A stretch of 35,730 nt of DNA, taken from the NCBI GenBank assembly GCA_902767245.1, contig CACXGO010000001.1:1-35730 (forward strand), given 5' to 3'. This document shows, one piece after another, positions 22,232-30,990 of this stretch. Position 1 is the first letter of the stretch. Every line of letters begins with the position of its first letter. The stretch comes from an uncultured Erysipelotrichaceae bacterium (lineage in GTDB: Bacteria > Bacillota_I > Bacilli_A > RF39 > UBA660). The translations under genes were made by a program, and so were the position numbers. The notes beneath the pieces are model-generated. The model was given only the letters and a program-made list of their open reading frames with translations, did no database searches and was not told the DNA's origin.

Positions 22232-22976
22232 AAAAAGCTATGATTAAAAATAAAAAACCAATAATTAATTCAATTAAAGATCCATTTAAACAGTTTTTTA
22301 AAATTGAAATAAGTGATGCGATTACTAAACCATTAGTGATACTTAAAAACTTTGATTCATCTTTTTCAAGTAGCATATTTATTAATTTTGAAAAAACAAT
22401 TAAACCAAACAAAATTCCTATAATATAAAATATTAAAAATTCTAAATTTAAAGAACTTATACTTTTTAAAATATCATTATAAACTCCTAAATTAATAAAA
22501 ATTGCCGTTCCACTTATTCCAGGTACAATTGAAGTAAATGCTTCAATAATTCCAATTAAAATAGTTGTTAAAGGAATTATCTTTATGTTAATTTTAAAAA
22601 AATAATTTAAAAAAAATGTTGCTAAAAAAGATATTATTGAAATAATAATATTTTTTTTATTATACTTTGTTTTTTTTATTAGAGAAGGAATTGTTCCTAA
22701 AATAAAACCAAATATAGTAAACATCGTAACTATATAAAAATTATTGATTAAATAATAAATTATTTTAGATCCAAATACTATTGCTAAAGTAATACCAAAT
22801 AAAATTTGAATTAAAAAGACAAAGTTTTCTTTAACATCATCAAAAAAATTACTAAATGAACTTATAATTTTGTCATATATTCCCATTGAAATAGCAAGTA
22901 AAGATCCGCTTATTCCAGGTAAAACCTTACCTATTCCAATAATGAAACCTTTTAGTATTAACAATGTTATCACCAT
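22209..22976 (-). CDS. popT: DUF368 family protein, undecaprenyl-phosphate translocase PopT
   Basis: A 255-residue, multi-pass membrane protein with the twin re-entrant motifs of DUF368: GKVLPGISGSLLAISMGIYD near the N-terminus and SIVPGISGTAIFINLGVYND in the second half. The family returns undecaprenyl phosphate across the membrane for wall synthesis, fitting the adjacent murE. The ATG at 22976 has no ribosome site. A TTG at 22964 sits five bases after GGTGA and may be the true start, shortening the protein by four residues. No terminator separates it from murE; the 3' ends overlap. Confidence 0.88.
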   Translation of the reverse strand: MVITLLILKGFIIGIGKVLPGISGSLLAISMGIYDKIISSFSNFFDDVKENFVFLIQILFGITLAIVFGSKIIYYLINNFYIVTMFTIFGFILGTIPSLIKKTKYNKKNIIISIISFLATFFLNYFFKINIKIIPLTTILIGIIEAFTSIVPGISGTAIFINLGVYNDILKSISSLNLEFLIFYIIGILFGLIVFSKLINMLLEKDESKFLSITNGLVIASLISILKNCLNGSLIELIIGFLFLIIAFFSTYLKT

Positions 22977-22987
22977 TTAAATATATG

Positions 22988-23015
22988 AAAAAAAGTAAGA
23001 TTTTTTCTTACTTTT
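22988..23015 (-). terminator. Terminator of prs
   Basis: AAAAGTAAGA (22991-23000) pairs with TCTTACTTTT (23006-23015), with a T run on the minus strand. The prs stop is inside the stem. Confidence 0.8.
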
Positions 23016-24111
23016 GTTTTTTTCTCTTTGCAACTTCTTGAGCTAAAACAAGTTTTTTCGTTGTTCCACTTAATAACTCACTGATTGATTCACCTTTATT
23101 CATAGCATCAATTACTTCTGCTAAATATGGTGAAACATCAACAACTCTTAAATATGGACGGGTTTTATACTCTGCTGGAATATAAGTTCCATTTGTTGTA
23201 TATATTGCTTCAAATAAGCCCTTTTCATAAGCTCTATCAAATTTTTCAATACCATTTGTAAATAAACAGAATGAAGCAACAAAATAAATTTTATCAGCGC
23301 CCATCTTCTTTAAGCGGGTTGCTGTATCTATGATTGATCCTCCTGATGCAATCATATCATCAACAATAAATGCATGTCTACCTTTAACAGAACCACCAAT
23401 ATATTCATGAGAAACAATAGCATTTTGACCATTAACAACTTTACTATAATCACGACGTTTATTGAATGTTCCCATTTTACAACCTAAAATGTTGGCATAA
23501 TATGTTGTTCTATCTGTTGCTCCTGTGTCAGGACTTATTGCCATAATTTTGCGATAATTAATGTCTTCATGTTTTAAAAATTCTTCTAAAATGTAATGTG
23601 AAGGATACAAATTTTCAAATGGCGTATTTGGAATAGCATTTTGAACGTTTGGATCATGAGCATCAATTGTCATAATACAATCAACGTTTAAATCCGCAAG
23701 CTCTTGTAAGGCGATTGCACAATCTAATGATTCTCTTCCTTTTCTTCTATGTTGTCTTGCTTCATAAAGAATTGATTCAATAACTGTAAATCTATCGGCA
23801 TGTCCTCTTATTGCGCTTACTGTTGAAACAATATTATGAAAGTGATCTTGTGGTGACATATGATTTGTAATACCAAACATTTCATAAGTGACACCCCAGT
23901 TATTTGGATCCGTCAAATAAAATAAGTCAGCGTCACGTACACTTTCTTTTAAGACAACTTTTGATTCGCCATTGCCAAAGGTTGGTTCTTCCATTTCAAC
24001 GATGCGATCTATTTGATCTTTTCTAATTAATTGTAAATTTTGATTAACTTTTTTCCCAAGTTCAATACAACTTTTGGATACTAAAAGTTTTAAGTTGTTT
24101 TTTCTATCCAT
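23008..24111 (-). CDS. prs: Ribose-phosphate pyrophosphokinase (PRPP synthetase)
   Basis: A 367-residue protein, about 50 longer than common class I enzymes. Flexible-loop and ATP motif YEARQHRRKGRESLDCAIAL, IDAHDPNVQNA, SPDTGATDRTTYYA, and the PRPP loop FIVDDMIASGGSIIDTA. It makes PRPP from ribose 5-phosphate and ATP for nucleotide, His and Trp synthesis. The extra length lies at the N-terminus and C-terminus (TKKLVLAQEVAKRKKQK). The ribosome site GGGGGGAG is unusually G-rich and lies 10 bases before the ATG. Confidence 0.93.
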   Translation of the reverse strand: MDRKNNLKLLVSKSCIELGKKVNQNLQLIRKDQIDRIVEMEEPTFGNGESKVVLKESVRDADLFYLTDPNNWGVTYEMFGITNHMSPQDHFHNIVSTVSAIRGHADRFTVIESILYEARQHRRKGRESLDCAIALQELADLNVDCIMTIDAHDPNVQNAIPNTPFENLYPSHYILEEFLKHEDINYRKIMAISPDTGATDRTTYYANILGCKMGTFNKRRDYSKVVNGQNAIVSHEYIGGSVKGRHAFIVDDMIASGGSIIDTATRLKKMGADKIYFVASFCLFTNGIEKFDRAYEKGLFEAIYTTNGTYIPAEYKTRPYLRVVDVSPYLAEVIDAMNKGESISELLSGTTKKLVLAQEVAKRKKQK

Positions 24112-24136
24112 ACTGCTAATCTCCCCCCACGTAATT

Positions 24137-24165
24137 ATAATAATACATTTAATTAAAGTTTACAA
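24137..24165 (-). promoter_or_regulatory. Promoter of prs
   Basis: Minus-strand TTGTAA (24160-24165), 17 bases, TATTAT (24137-24142). A TATAAT shifted by three bases is also present. Confidence 0.5.
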
Positions 24166-24177
24166 TATAATTTTGAT

Positions 24178-24543
24178 TCAAATTTTTAAATATTTAACGC
24201 TATAATTACTATTTTTATTAAAATATTCATTTACAAATTTCATCAATTTAGCAATATCAGTCATATTATTAATTTCAAAATGAGTCATCTTTACAAAGAC
24301 ATTAAACTCATAACAATCTATAATTTTAGCAGTAACAATATACTTATTAACCTTTTCAAAAAAATGAACATTTTTAAGCCATTTTTTATCAACAGAATAT
24401 TTTCTTATTGCAACATAATCATTATCAATGCCAATAAAGGAGAAAGTTAATTCATTAATTATTTTATATTTAAAAAGTCCAATCTTTTTTTCTAACTTAT
24501 TTGTTATATATATGCATATATAAAAATCATTAGTATTTATCAT
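24178..24543 (-). CDS. Hypothetical protein between pgk and prs
   Basis: A 121-residue soluble protein starting MINTNDFYICIYITNKLEKK, rich in aromatic residues and Lys, with predicted alternating beta strands (ELTFSFIGIDNDYVAIRKYS, YIVTAKIIDCYEFNVFVKMT) and a C-terminal helix. I do not recognise it. GGTGA lies 10 bases before the ATG, in the loop of an 11-bp hairpin. Confidence 0.6.
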   Translation of the reverse strand: MINTNDFYICIYITNKLEKKIGLFKYKIINELTFSFIGIDNDYVAIRKYSVDKKWLKNVHFFEKVNKYIVTAKIIDCYEFNVFVKMTHFEINNMTDIAKLMKFVNEYFNKNSNYSVKYLKI

Positions 24544-24571
24544 ATTTTCTAGTCACCATTCTAGAAAATAT
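24542..24571 (-). promoter_or_regulatory. Hairpin presenting the ribosome site of the 24543 gene
   Basis: ATATTTTCTAG (24542-24552) and CTAGAAAATAT (24561-24571) are perfect 11-base inverted repeats. The 8-nt loop contains the GGTGA ribosome site, and the stem's far end includes the first two bases of the start codon. It could be a translational control element or a DNA operator. Confidence 0.45.
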
Positions 24572-24586
24572 ATATTCAATTGCAAC

Positions 24587-24610
24587 AAAAAAAGGATTTT
24601 AAAAATCCTT
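24587..24610 (-). terminator. Terminator of the gap-pgk operon
   Basis: AAGGATTTT (24592-24600) pairs with AAAATCCTT (24602-24610), with seven T on the minus strand. It overlaps the pgk stop codon. Confidence 0.8.
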
Positions 24611-25765
24611 AATTATTTCAATTCCAGGTAATTTCTTACCCTCTAATAGTTCCAAAGAAGCGCCACCACCTGTAGAAATATGACTAAACTTGTTTTTATA
24701 GCCAAATTTTATCGCTGCAGCAGCTGTATCGCCACCGCCTATGATAGATAAAGCTTTCGTTTTTGATACAATTTCTAATAAAGACTTAGTTCCTTTGGCA
24801 AAACTATCTATTTCACTATAACCAACTGGTCCATTCCAAACTATTGTTTTACTTGTTTCAAGATATTTTTTAAATAATTCTATTGTTTTTGGCCCAATAT
24901 CTAAACCTATTCCTTTTATAGTTTCGGTCACAATTGGTTTTACATTTTCGCTTATTTCGGATGCACAAATATGATCAATAGGAAGTATAATTTTATTTTT
25001 ATATTTTTTTAAAATCTTTTTACAAAAATCAATTGATTCTGTATCTAATAGAGATGAGCCAATTTCTACTCCCATTGCTTTTAAAAATGTATAAGCCATT
25101 CCACCACCAACTAAAATATAGTCAGCTTTTGTAACAAGATTTTCAATAACACCTATTTTATCACTTACTTTGGCACCACCTAAAATAACCGTAAATGGTC
25201 TTTCAGGTTTAGTTAAGACTGGTTCAAAAGCATTTAATTCCTTTTCAACTAAAAAACCTATCCCACTTTCTAAATGTGTTGCAATGCCAACATTTGAAGC
25301 GTGGGCACGATGTGATGTTCCAAAAGCATCATTGATGAAAATATCGCCTAAACTTGCCCAGTAAGCTCCAAGCTCTGGATCATTTCCGCTTTCTTTCTTA
25401 CCTTCTAAATCTTCATATCTTGTATTTTGAACCAGTAAAACATCTCCGTTTTCTAATTTTTCAACAAATGGTTCTAGATTTCTTGTTCTATCTGCAAAAA
25501 CAACTTTTTTATCTAATAACTCCTCTAATCTTTTAGCTACTGGTTTTAAATCATTTTTTGCTAAATCAGCTTCTTCTTTAACTCGCCCAAGATGGGAAAA
25601 TAAAATAACTTTAGCATTATGAGCTATGGCATAATTAATTGTTTCTAAACTTTCAACTATACGATTATCATCAGTTATAACGCCATCTTTAATTGGAACA
25701 TTAAAGTCAACGCGAATGATTACTTTTTTATTTTCTAAATCAAAATCTCTTATACTTTTTTTCAT
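24599..25765 (-). CDS. pgk: Phosphoglycerate kinase
   Basis: A 388-residue protein, standard length. The substrate motif VIIRVDFNVPIKDGVITDDN, SHLGRVKEE, RAHASNVG, the ATP-side LGGAKVSDKIGV, and C-terminal IGGGDTAAAA with STGGGASLELLEGK are all intact. It converts 1,3-bisphosphoglycerate plus ADP to 3-phosphoglycerate plus ATP. It starts two bases after the pilin-like gene, with its AAAGG ribosome site inside that gene's last codons. The order gap-pilin-pgk is therefore one coupled operon. Confidence 0.97.
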   Translation of the reverse strand: MKKSIRDFDLENKKVIIRVDFNVPIKDGVITDDNRIVESLETINYAIAHNAKVILFSHLGRVKEEADLAKNDLKPVAKRLEELLDKKVVFADRTRNLEPFVEKLENGDVLLVQNTRYEDLEGKKESGNDPELGAYWASLGDIFINDAFGTSHRAHASNVGIATHLESGIGFLVEKELNAFEPVLTKPERPFTVILGGAKVSDKIGVIENLVTKADYILVGGGMAYTFLKAMGVEIGSSLLDTESIDFCKKILKKYKNKIILPIDHICASEISENVKPIVTETIKGIGLDIGPKTIELFKKYLETSKTIVWNGPVGYSEIDSFAKGTKSLLEIVSKTKALSIIGGGDTAAAAIKFGYKNKFSHISTGGGASLELLEGKKLPGIEIIKDF

Positions 25766-25767
25766 TT

Positions 25768-26088
25768 TTAACCTTTCTCTAGTTCATATGTACCATTACT
25801 ATATTTTACTATAATTATTTTATAATAATTTACCTCATGAATATAACCTTCATTTACTAAATTTGTGCCTTCAACAGTAATTTGACCATTAGTTTTTAAA
25901 TCATTTTTTAAATCTGTATGAGCATCAAAATAGTAATCAAGAACTGCGATAATATCGGCTTTTTCTTGTTCTTCTACCCTATTTCTATCATTTGTGTTAA
26001 TAATAATTGGAATTGTAATAGTTGCAATAAGCGCTATAACAATAATTATTCCAATTGTTTCTATAAGTGTGAATCCATTTTTTTTCAT
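25768..26088 (-). CDS. Type IV pilin/pseudopilin-like protein coupled between gap and pgk
   Basis: A 106-residue protein. The N-terminus MKKNGFTLIETIGIIIVIAL is a class III signal: prepilin peptidase site after Gly5, methylated Phe, Glu five residues later, then a hydrophobic helix. It resembles ComGC/GspG-type minor pseudopilins, with a short soluble C-terminus (VLDYYFDAHTDLKND, VNYYKIIIVKYSNGTYELE). Its ATG shares a base with the gap stop (TAATG), so it is translated by coupling. Assembly proteins are not in the window. Placement inside a glycolytic operon is unusual. Confidence 0.85.
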   Translation of the reverse strand: MKKNGFTLIETIGIIIVIALIATITIPIIINTNDRNRVEEQEKADIIAVLDYYFDAHTDLKNDLKTNGQITVEGTNLVNEGYIHEVNYYKIIIVKYSNGTYELEKG

Positions 26089-27092
26089 TATTTTCGACCT
26101 AAATATTCAGCAACACGAACCATTTGAGCACTATAACCCATTTCGTTATCATACCATGCTGTAACTTTTACTAATTGTTCTCCATTATCATCTAAAACTG
26201 TAGTAAGTAATCCATCAACAATAGCACCTTCATGAGTACCTATAACATCACTTGAAACAATTGGATCATATGTGATTTTTATAGTTTCATTTTGATTTTT
26301 TTCAAATGCTTTATTTATTTCATCTGCTGTCGCATTTTTCTTTAATTTTAAAGTCAAATCAACAATTGAACCTGTTGTTGTTGGAACTCTTAAGGCTCCA
26401 CCTGCTAATTTTCCTTTAAGTTTAGGTAAAACCAATCCAATTGCAGTTGCTGCTCCTGTTGATGAAGGAACAATATTAGCAGCTCCTGCACGTCCACGAC
26501 GAGCCATATGACCTTTTTTATGAGCAACATCCAATATTGATTGATCATTAGTGTATGCATGAACTGTTGTCATAAATCCTCTTTCAACTCCAAAAGTACG
26601 ATCTAAAACATCTAAAACTGGAGCCAAGCAGTTAGTTGTGCAACTGGCTGCACTAATAACTTCCTCACTACCATCTAAAATATTATGATTTACATTATAA
26701 ACAACTGTTTTTAAATCTCCTTTTGCAGGTGCTGAAATGATTACTTTTTTAGCACCCGCTTCAATATGAGCCATTGCTTTTTCTTTTTCCGTAAATTTAC
26801 CAGTACATTCAAATACTTCATCAATACCTAATTCTTTCCAAGGTAAATTTCTAGGATCCATTTCTGCAAAAATACGAATTTTTCTTCCTTTTACAATAAT
26901 GTGTTCTTCATCAGAACTTATTTCGTCTTTCATATAAGTACGATGAGAAGTATCGTACTTAAGTAAATATGCAAGTTGTGCTGGATCAGTTAAATCATTT
27001 ATTGCAACAACCTCCAAGTTAGGATTTTCTTCCATTATTCTAAATACTAAACGCCCTATTCTTCCGAAACCATTAATTGCTACTTTTATCAT
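26088..27092 (-). CDS. gap: Glyceraldehyde-3-phosphate dehydrogenase, type I
   Basis: A 334-residue protein. NAD motif INGFGRIGR, Asp in AINDLTD indicating NAD preference, the catalytic SAASCTTNCLAP loop, TTVHAYTNDQ, RRGRAGAANIVPSSTGAA and WYDNEMGYS. It oxidises glyceraldehyde 3-phosphate in glycolysis. ATG 27092 follows AGGAGG by 7 bases; the open frame extends to a TTG at 27116, but the ribosome site lies inside that extension. The site overlaps the stop codon of the nucleoside kinase gene, so the operon continues upstream. Confidence 0.97.
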   Translation of the reverse strand: MIKVAINGFGRIGRLVFRIMEENPNLEVVAINDLTDPAQLAYLLKYDTSHRTYMKDEISSDEEHIIVKGRKIRIFAEMDPRNLPWKELGIDEVFECTGKFTEKEKAMAHIEAGAKKVIISAPAKGDLKTVVYNVNHNILDGSEEVISAASCTTNCLAPVLDVLDRTFGVERGFMTTVHAYTNDQSILDVAHKKGHMARRGRAGAANIVPSSTGAATAIGLVLPKLKGKLAGGALRVPTTTGSIVDLTLKLKKNATADEINKAFEKNQNETIKITYDPIVSSDVIGTHEGAIVDGLLTTVLDDNGEQLVKVTAWYDNEMGYSAQMVRVAEYLGRK

Positions 27093-27103
27093 CTTTATGC
27101 CTC

Positions 27104-28765
27104 CTATTCGTAACAACTTCCACCTACAAATTCTCTTAATACTGAGTTTATTGGTATTTGATCTGCTGGTATTGGCAAGAAATTTCTTAAAAAATTAATT
27201 AATCTTCTTGCTTCCGGATAAACCTCGCTATCTTCAGGAACTGAATAAAGCAAAGGTTCCGCATATACCTTTAAAACCCCAATCTCATAGATCATTGCCG
27301 AATTAACAATAGTATCTGCCGAATCTTGAAATGGGAAAATATATTTTTCTTCTCCTTCTCTAACTTTCGCCCATCTTTTTAAAGTTTCTTCAGCTGTATA
27401 TCCACGAGTACGACTATCGCGAACTATCCTTCTAAGTCTTCTAGTATCACTTGTAAATATACGGTTATGATTATCTATATTAAGTTGTGTTAATGGACTT
27501 ATATAAATTTTAAATTTATTTCTTTTATCTATTGCACTAGTTAATTCATCATTTAAAGCATGTATTCCTTCAACAATAATTATTTCATCTTTAGCTAAAG
27601 ATATTGTTTTTCCATGATATTCTCTTTCACCTTTAACAAAATTAAACTCTGGAAGTTCAACTTTTCCACCATCTAATAATTTAGATAAATGTTTATTAAA
27701 CAATTTAATATCAATTGCTTGCAAACATTCAAAATCATATTCGCCATTTTCATCTTTTGGTGTATCAACACGATTGACATAATAATCATCCATCCCAATT
27801 GGATGAGTTTTAATTCCTTTACTTCCTAAATATGTTTGAAGTTTCTTTGCTGTTGTAGTCTTACCACTTGATGATGGCCCAGCTATTAAAATAATTTTAA
27901 TGTCATTTCTATTTTCATAGATTTCTTCAGCAATTTTTGCAAGTTGACTGTCATAGTATGCTTCTGCTAAGCGAATTAATTCACCATATTCGCCTCTTGA
28001 TACAAATTCATTTAAATCAGCAGCATTTTCAACACCTACGCACTTGCCCCAATCACTATATTCTTTAAATTTATTAAACAATTTTTTATGATGAACATAA
28101 TCATAAGTAAACTCTGGATTATAAATAGTTGGAGAACTCAATACAAAGCCATTGTCAGCTATATAATCTAGTTTAAAATCATCAATTAATGATGTTGAAT
28201 TAGCTAAAGAACCATAAAAATAATCATATAAATCATCAATTCGATATAAATTAACAAAGGTATTGCTATTATATTTTAAAACATGAACTTTATCTTCTTG
28301 TTTTTCCGATTTAAAATATTTAATTGCATCTTTTCGTAAAACATTAACTTTAGTAAATATTAGATCTTCACTAACAATTTCTTTCATTGTTTTGGTTAGT
28401 TCTTTAATTGCATTTTTATCAACTGTTGCATTTTTTATTTCACAATAAACCCCTTTATCAATAGAATGCTCTATAATCACTTTAGCATCACGACCAAAAA
28501 GTCTTCTAACCGCAAGAATTAAAATAAACTGCAAACTTCTTGAATATATACCATTCCCAACAATACTTGAGCGATCATAAAAATCAATATCACATCTTTT
28601 AGTTAAAACACTTTCTAAAGGTGTAAGTTCATTGTCTACTTTTGCAATTAAAATTTTATAACTAAAATACTCTGCAAAATCAGCTGCGATATCTTTAAAC
28701 TTTGTTCCTGCCGGATATTCTCTTAAAACTTTATCACGAAAGTTAACTCTAACCATTCTTTCCAT
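27104..28765 (-). CDS. Nucleoside (uridine) kinase with N-terminal TGS/ThrRS-like domains
   Basis: A 553-residue protein. The first 60 residues are a TGS domain ([20 protein letters not shown]), then a threonyl-tRNA-synthetase-like second domain to about 165. From about 270 it is a uridine kinase: Walker [32 protein letters not shown], and [20 protein letters not shown]. Such fused proteins are common in Firmicutes and annotated as nucleoside kinases; the substrate is not proven. ATG 28765 follows AAGGGTGA; the GTG at 28774 lies in that site. First gene of an operon with gap-pilin-pgk. Confidence 0.88.
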   Translation of the reverse strand: MERMVRVNFRDKVLREYPAGTKFKDIAADFAEYFSYKILIAKVDNELTPLESVLTKRCDIDFYDRSSIVGNGIYSRSLQFILILAVRRLFGRDAKVIIEHSIDKGVYCEIKNATVDKNAIKELTKTMKEIVSEDLIFTKVNVLRKDAIKYFKSEKQEDKVHVLKYNSNTFVNLYRIDDLYDYFYGSLANSTSLIDDFKLDYIADNGFVLSSPTIYNPEFTYDYVHHKKLFNKFKEYSDWGKCVGVENAADLNEFVSRGEYGELIRLAEAYYDSQLAKIAEEIYENRNDIKIILIAGPSSSGKTTTAKKLQTYLGSKGIKTHPIGMDDYYVNRVDTPKDENGEYDFECLQAIDIKLFNKHLSKLLDGGKVELPEFNFVKGEREYHGKTISLAKDEIIIVEGIHALNDELTSAIDKRNKFKIYISPLTQLNIDNHNRIFTSDTRRLRRIVRDSRTRGYTAEETLKRWAKVREGEEKYIFPFQDSADTIVNSAMIYEIGVLKVYAEPLLYSVPEDSEVYPEARRLINFLRNFLPIPADQIPINSVLREFVGGSCYE

Positions 28766-28794
28766 AATAATCACCCTTATTCTTTATCTATATA

Positions 28795-28823
28795 ATTGTA
28801 TCAAAAATATGATTATTTGTCAC
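28795..28823 (-). promoter_or_regulatory. Promoter of the kinase-gap-pgk operon
   Basis: Minus-strand GTGACA (28818-28823), 17 bases, TACAAT (28795-28800). Confidence 0.5.
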
Positions 28824-28883
28824 ATTTTTTTGAGTATATTACTAACTTTTATAGTATATTCTATTAAAGAAAGGATGATAAAT

Positions 28884-29450
28884 ATGAACATTCCTGCCAT
28901 AATTGAAAAAAATCAAAATGGTGAACATATTTATGACATATATTCAAGGCTTTTGAAAGATCGTATAATTATGCTGACTGGTGAAATTGATGATAATCTT
29001 TCAAATATCATTGTTTCAGAATTGTTATATTTAGATTCAATTAATCATGATGACATAAGTCTTTATATAAACTCTCCTGGTGGAAGTATTACAAGCGGAA
29101 TGGCGATTTATGATACAATGAATTTCATTAAAAGTGATGTTTCAACCATATGTATTGGAGAATCAGCTAGTATGGCCGCATTTTTACTTTCATCTGGTGC
29201 TAAAGGAAAAAGATATGCTTTACCAAATAGTGAAATAATGATTCATCAGCCATTAGGAGGTGCTAAAGGACAAGCAACAGAAATAAAAATTGCAGCTGAA
29301 AGAATTTTAAAAATAAAAACAAAATTAAATAAAATCTTAGCTAAAAATACTAAGCAAAACTTATCAAAAATAGAAAAAGATACTGAAAGAGATAATTTTA
29401 TGGATGCAGAAGATGCTAAAAAGTATGGGTTAATTGATAAAATCATATAG
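28884..29450 (+). CDS. clpP: ATP-dependent Clp protease proteolytic subunit
   Basis: A 188-residue protein, family length. Serine in [14 protein letters not shown], histidine in [15 protein letters not shown], aspartate in [13 protein letters not shown] complete the triad. It forms the tetradecameric chamber fed by ClpX or ClpC. ATG 28884 lies 9 bases after AAAGG; an in-frame ATG at 28875 overlaps the ribosome site. No CtsR operator is visible upstream. An intrinsic terminator overlaps its stop. Confidence 0.96.
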   Translation: MNIPAIIEKNQNGEHIYDIYSRLLKDRIIMLTGEIDDNLSNIIVSELLYLDSINHDDISLYINSPGGSITSGMAIYDTMNFIKSDVSTICIGESASMAAFLLSSGAKGKRYALPNSEIMIHQPLGGAKGQATEIKIAAERILKIKTKLNKILAKNTKQNLSKIEKDTERDNFMDAEDAKKYGLIDKII

Positions 29451-29466
29451 TGATTTTATCTTTTTA
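29436..29466 (+). terminator. Terminator of clpP
   Basis: GATAAAATCA (29436-29445), TATAG, TGATTTTATC (29451-29460), followed by five T. It overlaps the clpP stop. Confidence 0.85.
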
Positions 29467-29495
29467 TTTACAAAATGCATAATTTTTCGTATAAT
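29467..29495 (+). promoter_or_regulatory. Promoter of the 29631-30755 operon
   Basis: TTTACA (29467-29472), 17 bases, TATAAT (29490-29495). The predicted start near 29502 leaves a leader of about 130 nt. Confidence 0.65.
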
Positions 29496-29570
29496 TTTAT
29501 TAGAATAGATTAGTGTGTGAAACAAGGAAAACTTTAAATATCAGTGAATAGAAAATAATAGTTTTAGACA

Positions 29571-29607
29571 TTTTTAAAATTGATGGGTCCCCATACAGTT
29601 TTAAAAA
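29571..29607 (+). promoter_or_regulatory. Two-step hairpin in the leader of the 29631 gene
   Basis: TTTTTAAAA (29571-29579) pairs with TTTTAAAAA (29599-29607), and inside it ATGGG-TC-CCCAT (29583-29594) forms a GC-rich tip. It has no T run and ends 23 bases before the start codon, so a leader control element is more likely than a terminator. The rest of 29496-29630 shows no gene. Confidence 0.4.
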
Positions 29608-29630
29608 TAAGTTTGAAAGTGGTGAATTAA

Positions 29631-30479
29631 ATGAATGATTTAGATTTTGATTCAATTGAAATTCCAACAGATGATATTGAGTCATTAGATTTGGGCCCAG
29701 AATTTCCAAATATGGAAATTAGTGATAATGAAGCGCAAATATTAAACTCAAATAATAGTGTTTCAGATAAGCACTTTCTAAAAGCTGAAAAAAAAGCATC
29801 AGAAAGAATTGCAAATATTAATGGTAAAATCAAACTATTAGCAGGATTTCATGAATACGGTGATGAAATCTTTAAAATAGATAGAGCAATTAAAAAAGTT
29901 GATAAATTGAGTGATAGGATAGTTAGATTAAGTTCTAAAAGTGGAACTATTGATAAACGACAAAGATCTTTTACAATAAAAGAAGAAATTATCAGGTTAA
30001 AATTCAACAGAAATCAAACTATTTTAAATAATGAATTTAAAGCTGATTATATCAATGATGATAAAGAAAAATTGCATCAATTAAAAGAAAAAATTGATCA
30101 AGGCACTGATTATAGAGAATATAAAACAAATTTAAAGAAATTAAAAAAGGCAGAAAAAGACCTCTATGGAAAAAAATTAAAGAAAAGCGATGTAAAAAAA
30201 ATAGATGAAGCAATTCAAGAAAGAGAAAGAATTATTGCTGGAGCTAAAAATATTGGTATTATAGATGGTAAAAGAGAATATAGAAAAGAATTTAGAAATG
30301 TAATGAATCAATTAAGAGAAGTAGATAAAAAAATAATTGGCAAGAGAAATACAAAAGAAGTATATGAAAGATTAAAGCAAAAATCTTGTTATCTTATTGG
30401 TGGGACAGAACTTGTACTTCCTAGAGAAATAGTAGAATTACATCAAGGGATTTTACCAAACAAAGGTGAAAGTAGATAA
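29631..30479 (+). CDS. Charged coiled-coil protein of unknown function
   Basis: A 282-residue protein with an acidic N-terminus (DLDFDSIEIPTDDIESLDLG), then long Lys/Glu-rich helices with heptad character (DREYKTNLKKLKKAEKD-like segments, IDEAIQERERIIAGAKNIG) and a short non-helical end (CYLIGGTELVLPREIVELHQ). No membrane segment or signal peptide. Unrecognised family. GGTGA precedes the ATG. It is followed after 18 bases by a DUF1292-like gene. Confidence 0.7.
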   Translation: MNDLDFDSIEIPTDDIESLDLGPEFPNMEISDNEAQILNSNNSVSDKHFLKAEKKASERIANINGKIKLLAGFHEYGDEIFKIDRAIKKVDKLSDRIVRLSSKSGTIDKRQRSFTIKEEIIRLKFNRNQTILNNEFKADYINDDKEKLHQLKEKIDQGTDYREYKTNLKKLKKAEKDLYGKKLKKSDVKKIDEAIQERERIIAGAKNIGIIDGKREYRKEFRNVMNQLREVDKKIIGKRNTKEVYERLKQKSCYLIGGTELVLPREIVELHQGILPNKGESR

Positions 30480-30497
30480 AAGAATTGAGGGATTTAA

Positions 30498-30755
30498 ATG
30501 GAAAATGAACTAATAGTATCAGGAGAAAATGGTATCAAATACACAATTAAAGTTATTGATATTTTTACAGTAGATGAATACCCGGATAAAGAATATATTG
30601 TATATACATTTGAAGAACCTGTTGATGCAGAACAGATTAAAGCATATATTTCAATACTCAAAGAGACTGAGACTGATTTTTCTTTATTAGGCATTTCTGA
30701 TAAAGATGAATGGGAAATCGTGTTAAATGCTTTTAATAAAGCAATTGCAAATTAA
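30498..30755 (+). CDS. DUF1292-like small protein
   Basis: An 85-residue acidic protein: ELIVSGENGIKYTIKVIDIF, KEYIVYTFEEP, then a helix ending EWEIVLNAFNKAIAN. The pattern of a short beta-sheet with an EYIVYTFEEP-type strand matches the DUF1292/YrzB family of Firmicutes, usually found near yrrK and yrzL. Function unknown. GAGGGA precedes the ATG. Second gene of its operon. Confidence 0.65.
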   Translation: MENELIVSGENGIKYTIKVIDIFTVDEYPDKEYIVYTFEEPVDAEQIKAYISILKETETDFSLLGISDKDEWEIVLNAFNKAIAN

Positions 30756-30788
30756 AATACTTGGAATAAACCAAGTATTTTTTATTTT
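30754..30788. terminator. Bidirectional terminator
   Basis: AAAATACTTGG (30754-30764), AATAAA, CCAAGTATTTT (30771-30781), followed by T-rich DNA. It separates convergent genes. The 13-base string AAAATACTTGGAA recurs at 30967-30979. Confidence 0.8.
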
Positions 30789-30925
30789 ACATGTATATCT
30801 TTCTTACCACCGATGACTCCATCAGTCATACCTATGGTTTTATCTAAATTTTCACAAAGTTCCTGTGATATTTCCAATTTCATCAAATCATTGCATTCTT
30901 TTTTACTTCGTTTTTTACATTTCAA
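30782..30925 (-). CDS. Small protein with TTG start, alpha/beta SASP-like
   Basis: A 47-residue protein: basic start MKCKKRSKKECND, then LMKLEISQELCENLDKTIGM and DGVIGGKKDIHVK. The TTG at 30925 lies 7 bases after a perfect GGAGG (30933-30937) and has its own promoter. MKLEIS...ELCENL and DGVIGG resemble the MKLEIASEFGVQL and NGSVGG motifs of alpha/beta small acid-soluble spore proteins. It lies directly after thiI, the place of sspA in B. subtilis. It is shorter than usual SASPs (60-70 residues) and has two Cys. DNA binding and sporulation are not shown. Confidence 0.5.
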   Translation of the reverse strand: MKCKKRSKKECNDLMKLEISQELCENLDKTIGMTDGVIGGKKDIHVK

Positions 30926-30961
30926 TATTTCACCTCCGCATTATTATTGTGAGATGAAATC

Positions 30962-30990
30962 TTTATAAAATACTTGGAAATATATTACAA
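30962..30990 (-). promoter_or_regulatory. Promoter of the SASP-like gene, overlapping the thiI stop
   Basis: Minus-strand TTGTAA (30985-30990), 17 bases, TATAAA (30962-30967). The thiI stop codon TAA is part of the -35 box. Confidence 0.55.

Noticed and set aside
28801-28883. CtsR operator upstream of clpP
   Set aside because: TTTGTCA and TTTGAGT occur, but the period is 13 rather than 10 and the heptads deviate from GGTCAAA.
30967-30979. Repeat of AAAATACTTGGAA (also at 30754-30766) as a regulatory duplication
   Set aside because: One copy is a terminator arm and the other a promoter spacer; 13 AT-rich bases twice in 200 bp could be chance, and no symmetry links them.
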